Source: Siphonodentalium dalli (lineage: Eukaryota > Mollusca > Scaphopoda > Gadilida > Siphonodentaliidae). Taken from it: a stretch of DNA of 64,000 nucleotides. Each line of letters begins with the position of its first letter. Position 1 is the first letter of the stretch. Location of the stretch: NCBI GenBank assembly GCA_032622095.1, contig CP136064.1, forward strand, positions 145,097,954 to 145,161,953, written 5' to 3'. Position numbers and translations under genes: made by a program. Below, in pieces: positions 36,101-51,100 of this stretch. Below the pieces are notes generated by a model, which did no database searches, was not told where the DNA came from, and saw nothing but the letters and a program-made list of their open reading frames with translations.

Positions 36101-39100
36101 TCACCTTTAGCATTCCACGGTGTACTCGCTCCCCGACTCTAGAACACATTTAGCTCCCTGATTCCATTAGCACGGGCCACATGTCGTACTGTTTGTCTGA
36201 TCATCCAGGATCATCATGAAATTTGTCATGGATATTAACAATGACATGTAGATGGGAACGAGTAATTTTGGGGTCATTCGGCTAAAAAACATGGCCGCCA
36301 GCAGCCATCTTGGATTTTACTCTTTGTATGACTAAATCCTTTAGCACGGGCTACAGGTCGTACTTTTAGTCTGATCATCATAAGATTTTTCAAGAATGTT
36401 ACTAATGACATGTAGATGGGAACGAGTAATTTTGGGGTCATTCGGCCAAAAAACATGGCCACCAGCAGCCATCTTGGGATTTACTCTTTGTATGACTAAA
36501 TCCTTTAGCACGGGCTACATGTCCTACTTTTAGTCTGATCATCATAAGATTTGTCAAGAATGTTAATAATGACATGTAGATGGGAACGAGTCATTTTGGT
36601 GTCATTCGGCCAAAAAACATGGCCGCCAGCAGCCATCTTGGATTTTACTCTTTGTATGACTAAATCCTTTAGCACGGGCTACAGGTCGTACCTTTAGTCT
36701 GATCATCATAAAATTTGTCATGGCTGTTGAAATTGGAATTTAGATGGGAACTAACCATTTTGGGGTCAGTCGGACAAAAAACATGGCCGCCAGTGGCCAT
36801 CTTGGATTTCAAAATTTAATCCATTAGCACGGGCCACAGGTCGTACTGTTTGTCTGATCATCATGAAATTTGTCATGGATATTAACAATGACATGTAGAT
36901 GGGAACGAGTAATTTTGGGGTCATTCGGCTAAAAAACATGGCCGCCAGCAGCCATCTTGGATTTTACTCTTTGTATGACTAAATCCTTTAGCACGGGCTA
37001 CAGGTCCTACTTTTAGTCTGATCATCATAAGATTTGTCAAGAATGTTAATAATGACATGTAGATGGGAACGGGTCATTTTGGGGTCATTCGGCCAAAAAA
37101 CATGGCCGCCAGCAGCCTTCTTGGATTTTACTCTTTGTATGACTAAATCCTTTAGTACGGGCTACAGGTCGTACCTTTAGTCTGATCATCATAAAATTTG
37201 TCATGGAAATTAACAATGACATGTAGATTGGAACGAGTCATTTTGGGGTCATTCGGCTAAAAAACATGGCCGCCAGCAGCCATCTTGGATTTTACTCTTT
37301 GTATGATTAAATCCTTTAGCACGGGCTACAGGTCGTACCTTTAGTCTGATCATCATAACATTTGTCATGGCTGTTGAAATTGGAATGTAGATGGGAACGA
37401 GTCATTTTAATCCTATAGGAATCACTGAACTAAATGGTTTCCCATAGGCGACAGTGTTAACGTTTCGGCCAAATTCACTGAATTGAAGCCTGCAGGCCAT
37501 ACCAGTGATGTTTACCCAGCTAGATTGACACCAGTTGATCACGAAAATGCAAGAAAAATCATAGGTCATGTGTTTACTTTTTAAAATAAATCCCCAAGTC
37601 TACAACAGGGCTATCCCACAGCCAAATTTGATCTGGAAAAACCCAGATCTACAACAGCTAGTTAAATACATTTCCCGCTCACAAAAATCCGTTCCCCCAT
37701 TCATTCACCAGTTTAAATTATTTAGATATTATGTACAAATCAAATAAACGCGATGTCATCCTTTAATAACGTGTCGCATGTATCAGGTGAAGGTCATTCT
37801 TCAGTTACCTTCACCTTTAGCATTCCACGGTGTACTCGCTCCCCGACTCTAGAACACATTTAGCTCCCTGATTCCATTAGCACGGGCCACATGTCGTACT
37901 GTTTGTCTGATCATCCAGGATCATCATGAAATTTGTCATGGATATTAACAATGACATGTAGATGGGAACGAGTAATTTTGGGGTCATTCGGCTAAAAAAC
38001 ATGGCCGCCAGCAGCCATCTTGGATTTTACTCTTTGTATGACTAAATCCTTTAGCACGGGCTACAGGTCGTACTTTTAGTCTGATCATCATAAGATTTTT
38101 CAAGAATGTTACTAATGACATGTAGATGGGAACGAGTCATTTTGGGGTCATTCGGCCAAAAAACATGGCCACCAGCAGCCATCTTGGGATTTACTCTTTG
38201 TATGACTAAATCCTTTAGCACGGGCTACATGTCCTACTTTTAGTCTGATCATCATAAGATTTGTCAAGAATGTTAATAATGACATGTAGATGGGAACGAG
38301 TCATTTTGGTGTCATTCGGCCAAAAAACATGGCCGCCAGCAGCCATCTTGGATTTTACTCTTTGTATGACTAAATCCTTTAGCACGGGCTACAGGTCGTA
38401 CCTTTAGTCTGATCATCATAAAATTTGTCATGGCTGTTGAAATTGGAATTTAGATGGGAACTAACCATTTTGGGGTCAGTCGGACAAAAAACATGGCCGC
38501 CAGTGGCCATCTTGGATTTCAAAATTTAATCCATTAGCACGGGCCACAGGTCGTACTGTTTGTCTGATCATCATGAAATTTGTCATGGATATTAACAATG
38601 ACATGTAGATGGGAACGAGTAATTTTGGGGTCATTCGGCTAAAAAACATGGCCGCCAGCAGCCATCTTGGATTTTACTCTTTGTATGACTAAATCCTTTA
38701 GCACGGGCTACAGGTCCTACTTTTAGTCTGATCATCATAAGATTTGTCAAGAATGTTAATAATGACATGTAGATGGGTACGGGTCATTTTGGGGTCATTC
38801 GGCCAAAAAACATGGCCGCCAGCAGCCTTCTTGGATTTTACTCTTTGTATGACTAAATCCTTTAGTACGGGCTACAGGTCGTACCTTTAGTCTGATCATC
38901 ATAAAATTTGTCATGGAAATTAACAATGACATGTAGATTGGAACGAGTCATTTTGGGGTCATTCGGCTAAAAAACATGGCCGCCAGCAGCCATCTTGGAT
39001 TTTACTCTTTGTATGATTAAATCCTTTAGCACGGGCTACAGGTCGTACCTTTAGTCTGATCATCATAACATTTGTCATGGCTGTTGAAATTGGAATGTAG

Positions 39101-42100
39101 ATGGGAACGAGTCATTTTAATCCTATAGGAATCACTGAACTAAATGGTTTCCCATAGGCGACAGTGTTAACGTTTCGGCCAAATTCACTGAATTGAAGCC
39201 TGCAGGCCATACCAGTGATGTTTACCCAGCTAGATTGACACCAGTTGATCACGAAAATGCAAGAAAAATCATAGGTCATGTGTTTACTTTTTAAAATAAA
39301 TCCCCAAGTCTACAACAGGGCTATCCCACAGCCAAATTTGATCTGGAAAAACCCAGATCTACAACAGCTAGTTAAATACATTTCCCGCTCACAAAAATCC
39401 GTTCCCCCATTCATTCACCAGTTTAAATTATTTAGATATTATGTACAAATCAAATAAACGCGATGTCATCCTTTAATAACGTGTCGCATGTATCAGGTGA
39501 AGGTCATTCTTCAGTTACCTTCACCTTTAGCATTCCACGGTGTACTCGCTCCCCGACTCTAGAACACATTTAGCTCCCTGATTCCATTAGCACGGGCCAC
39601 ATGTCGTACTGTTTGTCTGATCATCCAGGATCATCATGAAATTTGTCATGGATATTAACAATGACATGTAGATGGGAACGAGTAATTTTGGGGTCATTCG
39701 GCTAAAAAACATGGCCGCCAGCAGCCATCTTGGATTTTACTCTTTGTATGACTAAATCCTTTAGCACGGGCTACAGGTCGTACTTTTAGTCTGATCATCA
39801 TAAGATTTTTCAAGAATGTTACTAATGACATGTAGATGAGAACGAGTCATTTTGGGGTCATTCGGCCAAAAAACATGGCCACCAGCAGCCATCTTGGGAT
39901 TTACTCTTTGTATGACTAAATCCTTTAGCACGGGCTACATGTCCTACTTTTAGTCTGATCATCATAAGATTTGTCAAGAATGTTAATAATGACATGTAGA
40001 TGGGAACGAGTCATTTTGGTGTCATTCGGCCAAAAAACATGGCCGCCAGCAGCCATCTTGGATTTTACTCTTTGTATGACTAAATCCTTTAGCACGGGCT
40101 ACAGGTCGTACCTTTAGTCTGATCATCATAAAATTTGTCATGGCTGTTGAAATTGGAATTTAGATGGGAACTAACCATTTTGGGGTCAGTCGGACAAAAA
40201 ACATGGCCGCCAGTGGCCATCTTGGATTTCAAAATTTAATCCATTAGCACGGGCCACAGGTCGTACTGTTTGTCTGATCATCATGAAATTTGTCATGGAT
40301 ATTAACAATGACATGTAGATGGGAACGAGTAATTTTGGGGTCATTCGGCTAAAAAACATGGCCGCCAGCAGCCATCTTGGATTTTACTCTTTGTGTGACT
40401 AAATCCTTTAGCACGGGCTACAGGTCCTACTTTTAGTCTGATCATCATAAGATTTGTCAAGAATGTTAATAATGACATGTAGATGGGTACGGGTCATTTT
40501 GGGGTCATTCGGCCAAAAAACATGGCCGCCAGCAGCCTTCTTGGATTTTACTCTTTGTATGACTAAATCCTTTAGTACGGGCTACAGGTCGTACCTTTAG
40601 TCTGATCATCATAAAATTTGTCATGGAAATTAACAATGACATGTAGATTGGAACGAGTCATTTTGGGGTCATTCGGCTAAAAAACATGGCCGCCAGCAGC
40701 CATCTTGGATTTTACTCTTTGTATGATTAAATCCTTTAGCACGGGCTACAGGTCGTACCTTTAGTCTGATCATCATAACATTTGTCATGGCTGTTGAAAT
40801 TGGAATGTAGATGGGAACGAGTCATTTTAATCCTATAGGAATCACTGAACTAAATGGTTTCCCATAGGCGACAGTGTTAACGTTTCGGCCAAATTCACTG
40901 AATTGAAGCCTGCAGGCCATACCAGTGATGTTTACCCAGCTAGATTGACACCAGTTGATCACGAAAATGCAAGAAAAATCATAGGTCATGTGTTTACTTT
41001 TTAAAATAAATCCCCAAGTCTACAACAGGGCTATCCCACAGCCAAATTTGATCTGGAAAAACCCAGATCTACAACAGCTAGTTAAATACATTTCCCGCTC
41101 ACAAAAATCCGTTCCCCCATTCATTCACCAGTTTAAATTATTTAGATATTATGTACAAATCAAATAAACGCGATGTCATCCTTTAATAACGTGTCGCATG
41201 TATCAGGTGAAGGTCATTCTTCAGTTACCTTCACCTTTAGCATTCCACGGTGTACTCGCTCCCCGACTCTAGAACACATTTAGCTCCCTGATTCCATTAG
41301 CACGGGCCACATGTCGTACTGTTTGTCTGATCATCCAGGATCATCATGAAATTTGTCATGGATATTAACAATGACATGTAGATGGGAACGAGTAATTTTG
41401 GGGTCATTCGGCTAAAAAACATGGCCGCCAGCAGCCATCTTGGATTTTACTCTTTGTATGACTAAATCCTTTAGCACGGGCTACAGGTCGTACTTTTAGT
41501 CTGATCATCATAAGATTTTTCAAGAATGTTACTAATGACATGTAGATGGGAACGAGTCATTTTGGGGTCATTCGGCCAAAAAACATGGCCACCAGCAGCC
41601 ATCTTGGGATTTACTCTTTGTATGACTAAATCCTTTAGCACGGGCTACATGTCCTACTTTTAGTCTGATCATCATAAGATTTGTCAAGAATGTTAATAAT
41701 GACATGTAGATGGGAACGAGTCATTTTGGTGTCATTCGGCCAAAAAACATGGCCGCCAGCAGCCATCTTGGATTTTACTCTTTGTATGACTAAATCCTTT
41801 AGCACGGGCTACAGGTCGTACCTTTAGTCTGATCATCATAAAATTTGTCATGGCTGTTGAAATTGGAATTTAGATGGGAACTAACCATTTTGGGGTCAGT
41901 CGGACAAAAAACATGGCCGCCAGTGGCCATCTTGGATTTCAAAATTTAATCCATTAGCACGGGCCACAGGTCGTACTGTTTGTCTGATCATCATGAAATT
42001 TGTCATGGATATTAACAATGACATGTAGATGGGAACGAGTAATTTTGGGGTCATTCGGCTAAAAAACATGGCCGCCAGCAGCCATCTTGGATTTTACTCT

Positions 42101-45100
42101 TTGTATGACTAAATCCTTTAGCACGGGCTACAGGTCCTACTTTTAGTCTGATCATCATAAGATTTGTCAAGAATGTTAATAATGACATGTAGATGGGTAC
42201 GGGTCATTTTGGGGTCATTCGGCCAAAAAACATGGCCGCCAGCAGCCTTCTTGGATTTTACTCTTTGTATGACTAAATCCTTTAGTACGGGCTACAGGTC
42301 GTACCTTTAGTCTGATCATCATAAAATTTGTCATGGAAATTAACAATGACATGTAGATTGGAACGAGTCATTTTGGGGTCATTCGGCTAAAAAACATGGC
42401 CGCCAGCAGCCATCTTGGATTTTACTCTTTGTATGATTAAATCCTTTAGCACGGGCTACAGGTCGTACCTTTAGTCTGATCATCATAACATTTGTCATGG
42501 CTGTTGAAATTGGAATGTAGATGGGAACGAGTCATTTTAATCCTATAGGAATCACTGAACTAAATGGTTTCCCATAGGCGACAGTGTTAACGTTTCGGCC
42601 AAATTCACTGAATTGAAGCCTGCAGGCCATACCAGTGATGTTTACCCAGCTAGATTGACACCAGTTGATCACGAAAATGCAAGAAAAATCATAGGTCATG
42701 TGTTTACTTTTTAAAATAAATCCCCAAGTCTACAACAGGGCTATCCCACAGCCAAATTTGATCTGGAAAAACCCAGATCTACAACAGCTAGTTAAATACA
42801 TTTCCCGCTCACAAAAATCCGTTCCCCCATTCATTCACCAGTTTAAATTATTTAGATATTATGTACAAATCAAATAAACGCGATGTCATCCTTTAATAAC
42901 GTGTCGCATGTATCAGGTGAAGGTCATTCTTCAGTTACCTTCACCTTTAGCATTCCACGGTGTACTCGCTCCCCGACTCTAGAACACATTTAGCTCCCTG
43001 ATTCCATTAGCACGGGCCACATGTCGTACTGTTTGTCTGATCATCCAGGATCATCATGAAATTTGTCATGGATATTAACAATGACATGTAGATGGGAACG
43101 AGTAATTTTGGGGTCATTCGGCTAAAAAACATGGCCGCCAGCAGCCATCTTGGATTTTACTCTTTGTATGACTAAATCCTTTAGCACGGGCTACAGGTCG
43201 TACTTTTAGTCTGATCATCATAAGATTTTTCAAGAATGTTACTAATGACATGTAGATGGGAACGAGTAATTTTGGGGTCATTCGGCCAAAAAACATGGCC
43301 ACCAGCAGCCATCTTGGGATTTACTCTTTGTATGACTAAATCCTTTAGCACGGGCTACATGTCCTACTTTTAGTCTGATCATCATAAGATTTGTCAAGAA
43401 TGTTAATAATGACATGTAGATGGGAACGAGTCATTTTGGTGTCATTCGGCCAAAAAACATGGCCGCCAGCAGCCATCTTGGATTTTACTCTTTGTATGAC
43501 TAAATCCTTTAGCACGGGCTACAGGTCGTACCTTTAGTCTGATCATCATAAAATTTGTCATGGCTGTTGAAATTGGAATTTAGATGGGAACTAACCATTT
43601 TGGGGTCAGTCGGACAAAAAACATGGCCGCCAGTGGCCATCTTGGATTTCAAAATTTAATCCATTAGCACGGGCCACAGGTCGTACTGTTTGTCTGATCA
43701 TCATGAAATTTGTCATGGATATTAACAATGACATGTAGATGGGAACGAGTAATTTTGGGGTCATTCGGCTAAAAAACATGGCCGCCAGCAGCCATCTTGG
43801 ATTTTACTCTTTGTATGACTAAATCCTTTAGCACGGGCTACAGGTCCTACTTTTAGTCTGATCATCATAAGATTTGTCAAGAATGTTAATAATGACATGT
43901 AGATGGGTACGGGTCATTTTGGGGTCATTCGGCCAAAAAACATGGCCGCCAGCAGCCTTCTTGGATTTTACTCTTTGTATGACTAAATCCTTTAGTACGG
44001 GCTACAGGTCGTACCTTTAGTCTGATCATCATAAAATTTGTCATGGAAATTAACAATGACATGTAGATTGGAACGAGTCATTTTGGGGTCATTCGGCTAA
44101 AAAACATGGCCGCCAGCAGCCATCTTGGATTTTACTCTTTGTATGATTAAATCCTTTAGCACGGGCTACAGGTCGTACCTTTAGTCTGATCATCATAACA
44201 TTTGTCATGGCTGTTGAAATTGGAATGTAGATGGGAACGAGTCATTTTAATCCTATAGGAATCACTGAACTAAATGGTTTCCCATAGGCGACAGTGTTAA
44301 CGTTTCGGCCAAATTCACTGAATTGAAGCCTGCAGGCCATACCAGTGATGTTTACCCAGCTAGATTGACACCAGTTGATCACGAAAATGCAAGAAAAATC
44401 ATAGGTCATGTGTTTACTTTTTAAAATAAATCCCCAAGTCTACAACAGGGCTATCCCACAGCCAAATTTGATCTGGAAAAACCCAGATCTACAACAGCTA
44501 GTTAAATACATTTCCCGCTCACAAAAATCCGTTCCCCCATTCATTCACCAGTTTAAATTATTTAGATATTATGTACAAATCAAATAAACGCGATGTCATC
44601 CTTTAATAACGTGTCGCATGTATCAGGTGAAGGTCATTCTTCAGTTACCTTCACCTTTAGCATTCCACGGTGTACTCGCTCCCCGACTCTAGAACACATT
44701 TAGCTCCCTGATTCCATTAGCACGGGCCACATGTCGTACTGTTTGTCTGATCATCCAGGATCATCATGAAATTTGTCATGGATATTAACAATGACATGTA
44801 GATGGGAACGAGTAATTTTGGGGTCATTCGGCTAAAAAACATGGCCGCCAGCAGCCATCTTGGATTTTACTCTTTGTATGACTAAATCCTTTAGCACGGG
44901 CTACAGGTCGTACTTTTAGTCTGATCATCATAAGATTTTTCAAGAATGTTACTAATGACATGTAGATGGGAACGAGTAATTTTGGGGTCATTCGGCCAAA
45001 AAACATGGCCACCAGCAGCCATCTTGGGATTTACTCTTTGTATGACTAAATCCTTTAGCACGGGCTACATGTCCTACTTTTAGTCTGATCATCATAAGAT

Positions 45101-48100
45101 TTGTCAAGAATGTTAATAATGACATGTAGATGGGAACGAGTCATTTTGGTGTCATTCGGCCAAAAAACATGGCCGCCAGCAGCCATCTTGGATTTTACTC
45201 TTTGTATGACTAAATCCTTTAGCACGGGCTACAGGTCGTACCTTTAGTCTGATCATCATAAAATTTGTCATGGCTGTTGAAATTGGAATTTAGATGGGAA
45301 CTAACCATTTTGGGGTCAGTCGGACAAAAAACATGGCCGCCAGTGGCCATCTTGGATTTCAAAATTTAATCCATTAGCACGGGCCACAGGTCGTACTGTT
45401 TGTCTGATCATCATGAAATTTGTCATGGATATTAACAATGACATGTAGATGGGAACGAGTAATTTTGGGGTCATTCGGCTAAAAAACATGGCCGCCAGCA
45501 GCCATCTTGGATTTTACTCTTTGTATGACTAAATCCTTTAGCACGGGCTACAGGTCCTACTTTTAGTCTGATCATCATAAGATTTGTCAAGAATGTTAAT
45601 AATGACATGTAGATGGGAACGGGTCATTTTGGGGTCATTCGGCCAAAAAACATGGCCGCCAGCAGCCTTCTTGGATTTTACTCTTTGTATGACTAAATCC
45701 TTTAGTACGGGCTACAGGTCGTACCTTTAGTCTGATCATCATAAAATTTGTCATGGAAATTAACAATGACATGTAGATTGGAACGAGTCATTTTGGGGTC
45801 ATTCGGCTAAAAAACATGGCCGCCAGCAGCCATCTTGGATTTTACTCTTTGTATGATTAAATCCTTTAGCACGGGCTACAGGTCGTACCTTTAGTCTGAT
45901 CATCATAACATTTGTCATGGCTGTTGAAATTGGAATGTAGATGGGAACGAGTCATTTTAATCCTATAGGAATCACTGAACTAAATGGTTTCCCATAGGCG
46001 ACAGTGTTAACGTTTCGGCCAAATTCACTGAATTGAAGCCTGCAGGCCATACCAGTGATGTTTACCCAGCTAGATTGACACCAGTTGATCACGAAAATGC
46101 AAGAAAAATCATAGGTCATGTGTTTACTTTTTAAAATAAATCCCCAAGTCTACAACAGGGCTATCCCACAGCCAAATTTGATCTGGAAAAACCCAGATCT
46201 ACAACAGCTAGTTAAATACATTTCCCGCTCACAAAAATCCGTTCCCCCATTCATTCACCAGTTTAAATTATTTAGATATTATGTACAAATCAAATAAACG
46301 CGATGTCATCCTTTAATAACGTGTCGCATGTATCAGGTGAAGGTCATTCTTCAGTTACCTTCACCTTTAGCATTCCACGGTGTACTCGCTCCCCGACTCT
46401 AGAACACATTTAGCTCCCTGATTCCATTAGCACGGGCCACATGTCGTACTGTTTGTCTGATCATCCAGGATCATCATGAAATTTGTCATGGATATTAACA
46501 ATGACATGTAGATGGGAACGAGTAATTTTGGGGTCATTCGGCTAAAAAACATGGCCGCCAGCAGCCATCTTGGATTTTACTCTTTGTATGACTAAATCCT
46601 TTAGCACGGGCTACAGGTCGTACTTTTAGTCTGATCATCATAAGATTTTTCAAGAATGTTACTAATGACATGTAGATGGGAACGAGTCATTTTGGGGTCA
46701 TTCGGCCAAAAAACATGGCCACCAGCAGCCATCTTGGGATTTACTCTTTGTATGACTAAATCCTTTAGCACGGGCTACATGTCCTACTTTTAGTCTGATC
46801 ATCATAAGATTTGTCAAGAATGTTAATAATGACATGTAGATGGGAACGAGTCATTTTGGTGTCATTCGGCCAAAAAACATGGCCGCCAGCAGCCATCTTG
46901 GATTTTACTCTTTGTATGACTAAATCCTTTAGCACGGGCTACAGGTCGTACCTTTAGTCTGATCATCATAAAATTTGTCATGGCTGTTGAAATTGGAATT
47001 TAGATGGGAACTAACCATTTTGGGGTCAGTCGGACAAAAAACATGGCCGCCAGTGGCCATCTTGGATTTCAAAATTTAATCCATTAGCACGGGCCACAGG
47101 TCGTACTGTTTGTCTGATCATCATGAAATTTGTCATGGATATTAACAATGACATGTAGATGGGAACGAGTAATTTTGGGGTCATTCGGCTAAAAAACATG
47201 GCCGCCAGCAGCCATCTTGGATTTTACTCTTTGTATGACTAAATCCTTTAGCACGGGCTACAGGTCCTACTTTTAGTCTGATCATCATAAGATTTGTCAA
47301 GAATGTTAATAATGACATGTAGATGGGTACGGGTCATTTTGGGGTCATTCGGCCAAAAAACATGGCCGCCAGCAGCCTTCTTGGATTTTACTCTTTGTAT
47401 GACTAAATCCTTTAGTACGGGCTACAGGTCGTACCTTTAGTCTGATCATCATAAAATTTGTCATGGAAATTAACAATGACATGTAGATTGGAACGAGTCA
47501 TTTTGGGGTCATTCGGCTAAAAAACATGGCCGCCAGCAGCCATCTTGGATTTTACTCTTTGTATGATTAAATCCTTTAGCACGGGCTACAGGTCGTACCT
47601 TTAGTCTGATCATCATAACATTTGTCATGGCTGTTGAAATTGGAATGTAGATGGGAACGAGTCATTTTAATCCTATAGGAATCACTGAACTAAATGGTTT
47701 CCCATAGGCGACAGTGTTAACGTTTCGGCCAAATTCACTGAATTGAAGCCTGCAGGCCATACCAGTGATGTTTACCCAGCTAGATTGACACCAGTTGATC
47801 ACGAAAATGCAAGAAAAATCATAGGTCATGTGTTTACTTTTTAAAATAAATCCCCAAGTCTACAACAGGGCTATCCCACAGCCAAATTTGATCTGGAAAA
47901 ACCCAGATCTACAACAGCTAGTTAAATACATTTCCCGCTCACAAAAATCCGTTCCCCCATTCATTCACCAGTTTAAATTATTTAGATATTATGTACAAAT
48001 CAAATAAACGCGATGTCATCCTTTAATAACGTGTCGCATGTATCAGGTGAAGGTCATTCTTCAGTTACCTTCACCTTTAGCATTCCACGGTGTACTCGCT

Positions 48101-51100
48101 CCCCGACTCTAGAACACATTTAGCTCCCTGATTCCATTAGCACGGGCCACATGTCGTACTGTTTGTCTGATCATCCAGGATCATCATGAAATTTGTCATG
48201 GATATTAACAATGACATGTAGATGGGAACGAGTAATTTTGGGGTCATTCGGCTAAAAAACATGGCCGCCAGCAGCCATCTTGGATTTTACTCTTTGTATG
48301 ACTAAATCCTTTAGCACGGGCTACAGGTCGTACTTTTAGTCTGATCATCATAAGATTTTTCAAGAATGTTACTAATGACATGTAGATGGGAACGAGTCAT
48401 TTTGGGGTCATTCGGCCAAAAAACATGGCCACCAGCAGCCATCTTGGGATTTACTCTTTGTATGACTAAATCCTTTAGCACGGGCTACATGTCCTACTTT
48501 TAGTCTGATCATCATAAGATTTGTCAAGAATGTTAATAATGACATGTAGATGGGAACGAGTCATTTTGGTGTCATTCGGCCAAAAAACATGGCCGCCAGC
48601 AGCCATCTTGGATTTTACTCTTTGTATGACTAAATCCTTTAGCACGGGCTACAGGTCGTACCTTTAGTCTGATCATCATAAAATTTGTCATGGCTGTTGA
48701 AATTGGAATTTAGATGGGAACTAACCATTTTGGGGTCAGTCGGACAAAAAACATGGCCGCCAGTGGCCATCTTGGATTTCAAAATTTAATCCATTAGCAC
48801 GGGCCACAGGTCGTACTGTTTGTCTGATCATCATGAAATTTGTCATGGATATTAACAATGACATGTAGATGGGAACGAGTAATTTTGGGGTCATTCGGCT
48901 AAAAAACATGGCCGCCAGCAGCCATCTTGGATTTTACTCTTTGTGTGACTAAATCCTTTAGCACGGGCTACAGGTCCTACTTTTAGTCTGATCATCATAA
49001 GATTTGTCAAGAATGTTAATAATGACATGTAGATGGGTACGGGTCATTTTGGGGTCATTCGGCCAAAAAACATGGCCGCCAGCAGCCTTCTTGGATTTTA
49101 CTCTTTGTATGACTAAATCCTTTAGTACGGGCTACAGGTCGTACCTTTAGTCTGATCATCATAAAATTTGTCATGGAAATTAACAATGACATGTAGATTG
49201 GAACGAGTCATTTTGGGGTCATTCGGCTAAAAAACATGGCCGCCAGCAGCCATCTTGGATTTTACTCTTTGTATGATTAAATCCTTTAGCACGGGCTACA
49301 GGTCGTACCTTTAGTCTGATCATCATAACATTTGTCATGGCTGTTGAAATTGGAATGTAGATGGGAACGAGTCATTTTAATCCTATAGGAATCACTGAAC
49401 TAAATGGTTTCCCATAGGCGACAGTGTTAACGTTTCGGCCAAATTCACTGAATTGAAGCCTGCAGGCCATACCAGTGATGTTTACCCAGCTAGATTGACA
49501 CCAGTTGATCACGAAAATGCAAGAAAAATCATAGGTCATGTGTTTACTTTTTAAAATAAATCCCCAAGTCTACAACAGGGCTATCCCACAGCCAAATTTG
49601 ATCTGGAAAAACCCAGATCTACAACAGCTAGTTAAATACATTTCCCGCTCACAAAAATCCGTTCCCCCATTCATTCACCAGTTTAAATTATTTAGATATT
49701 ATGTACAAATCAAATAAACGCGATGTCATCCTTTAATAACGTGTCGCATGTATCAGGTGAAGGTCATTCTTCAGTTACCTTCACCTTTAGCATTCCACGG
49801 TGTACTCGCTCCCCGACTCTAGAACACATTTAGCTCCCTGATTCCATTAGCACGGGCCACATGTCGTACTGTTTGTCTGATCATCCAGGATCATCATGAA
49901 ATTTGTCATGGATATTAACAATGACATGTAGATGGGAACGAGTAATTTTGGGGTCATTCGGCTAAAAAACATGGCCGCCAGCAGCCATCTTGGATTTTAC
50001 TCTTTGTATGACTAAATCCTTTAGCACGGGCTACAGATCGTACTTTTAGTCTGATCATCATAAGATTTTTCAAGAATGTTACTAATGACATGTAGATGGG
50101 AACGAGTCATTTTGGGGTCATTCGGCCAAAAAACATGGCCACCAGCAGCCATCTTGGGATTTACTCTTTGTATGACTAAATCCTTTAGCACGGGCTACAT
50201 GTCCTACTTTTAGTCTGATCATCATAAGATTTGTCAAGAATGTTAATAATGACATGTAGATGGGAACGAGTCATTTTGGTGTCATTCGGCCAAAAAACAT
50301 GGCCGCCAGCAGCCATCTTGGATTTTACTCTTTGTATGACTAAATCCTTTAGCACGGGCTACAGGTCGTACCTTTAGTCTGATCATCATAAAATTTGTCA
50401 TGGCTGTTGAAATTGGAATTTAGATGGGAACTAACCATTTTGGGGTCAGTCGGACAAAAAACATGGCCGCCAGTGGCCATCTTGGATTTCAAAATTTAAT
50501 CCATTAGCACGGGCCACAGGTCGTACTGTTTGTCTGATCATCATGAAATTTGTCATGGATATTAACAATGACATGTAGATGGGAACGAGTAATTTTGGGG
50601 TCATTCGGCTAAAAAACATGGCCGCCAGCAGCCATCTTGGATTTTACTCTTTGTATGACTAAATCCTTTAGCACGGGCTACAGGTCCTACTTTTAGTCTG
50701 ATCATCATAAGATTTGTCAAGAATGTTAATAATGACATGTAGATGGGTACGGGTCATTTTGGGGTCATTCGGCCAAAAAACATGGCCGCCAGCAGCCTTC
50801 TTGGATTTTACTCTTTGTATGACTAAATCCTTTAGTACGGGCTACAGGTCGTACCTTTAGTCTGATCATCATAAAATTTGTCATGGAAATTAACAATGAC
50901 ATGTAGATTGGAACGAGTCATTTTGGGGTCATTCGGCTAAAAAACATGGCCGCCAGCAGCCATCTTGGATTTTACTCTTTGTATGATTAAATCCTTTAGC
51001 ACGGGCTACAGGTCGTACCTTTAGTCTGATCATCATAACATTTGTCATGGCTGTTGAAATTGGAATGTAGATGGGAACGAGTCATTTTAATCCTATAGGA

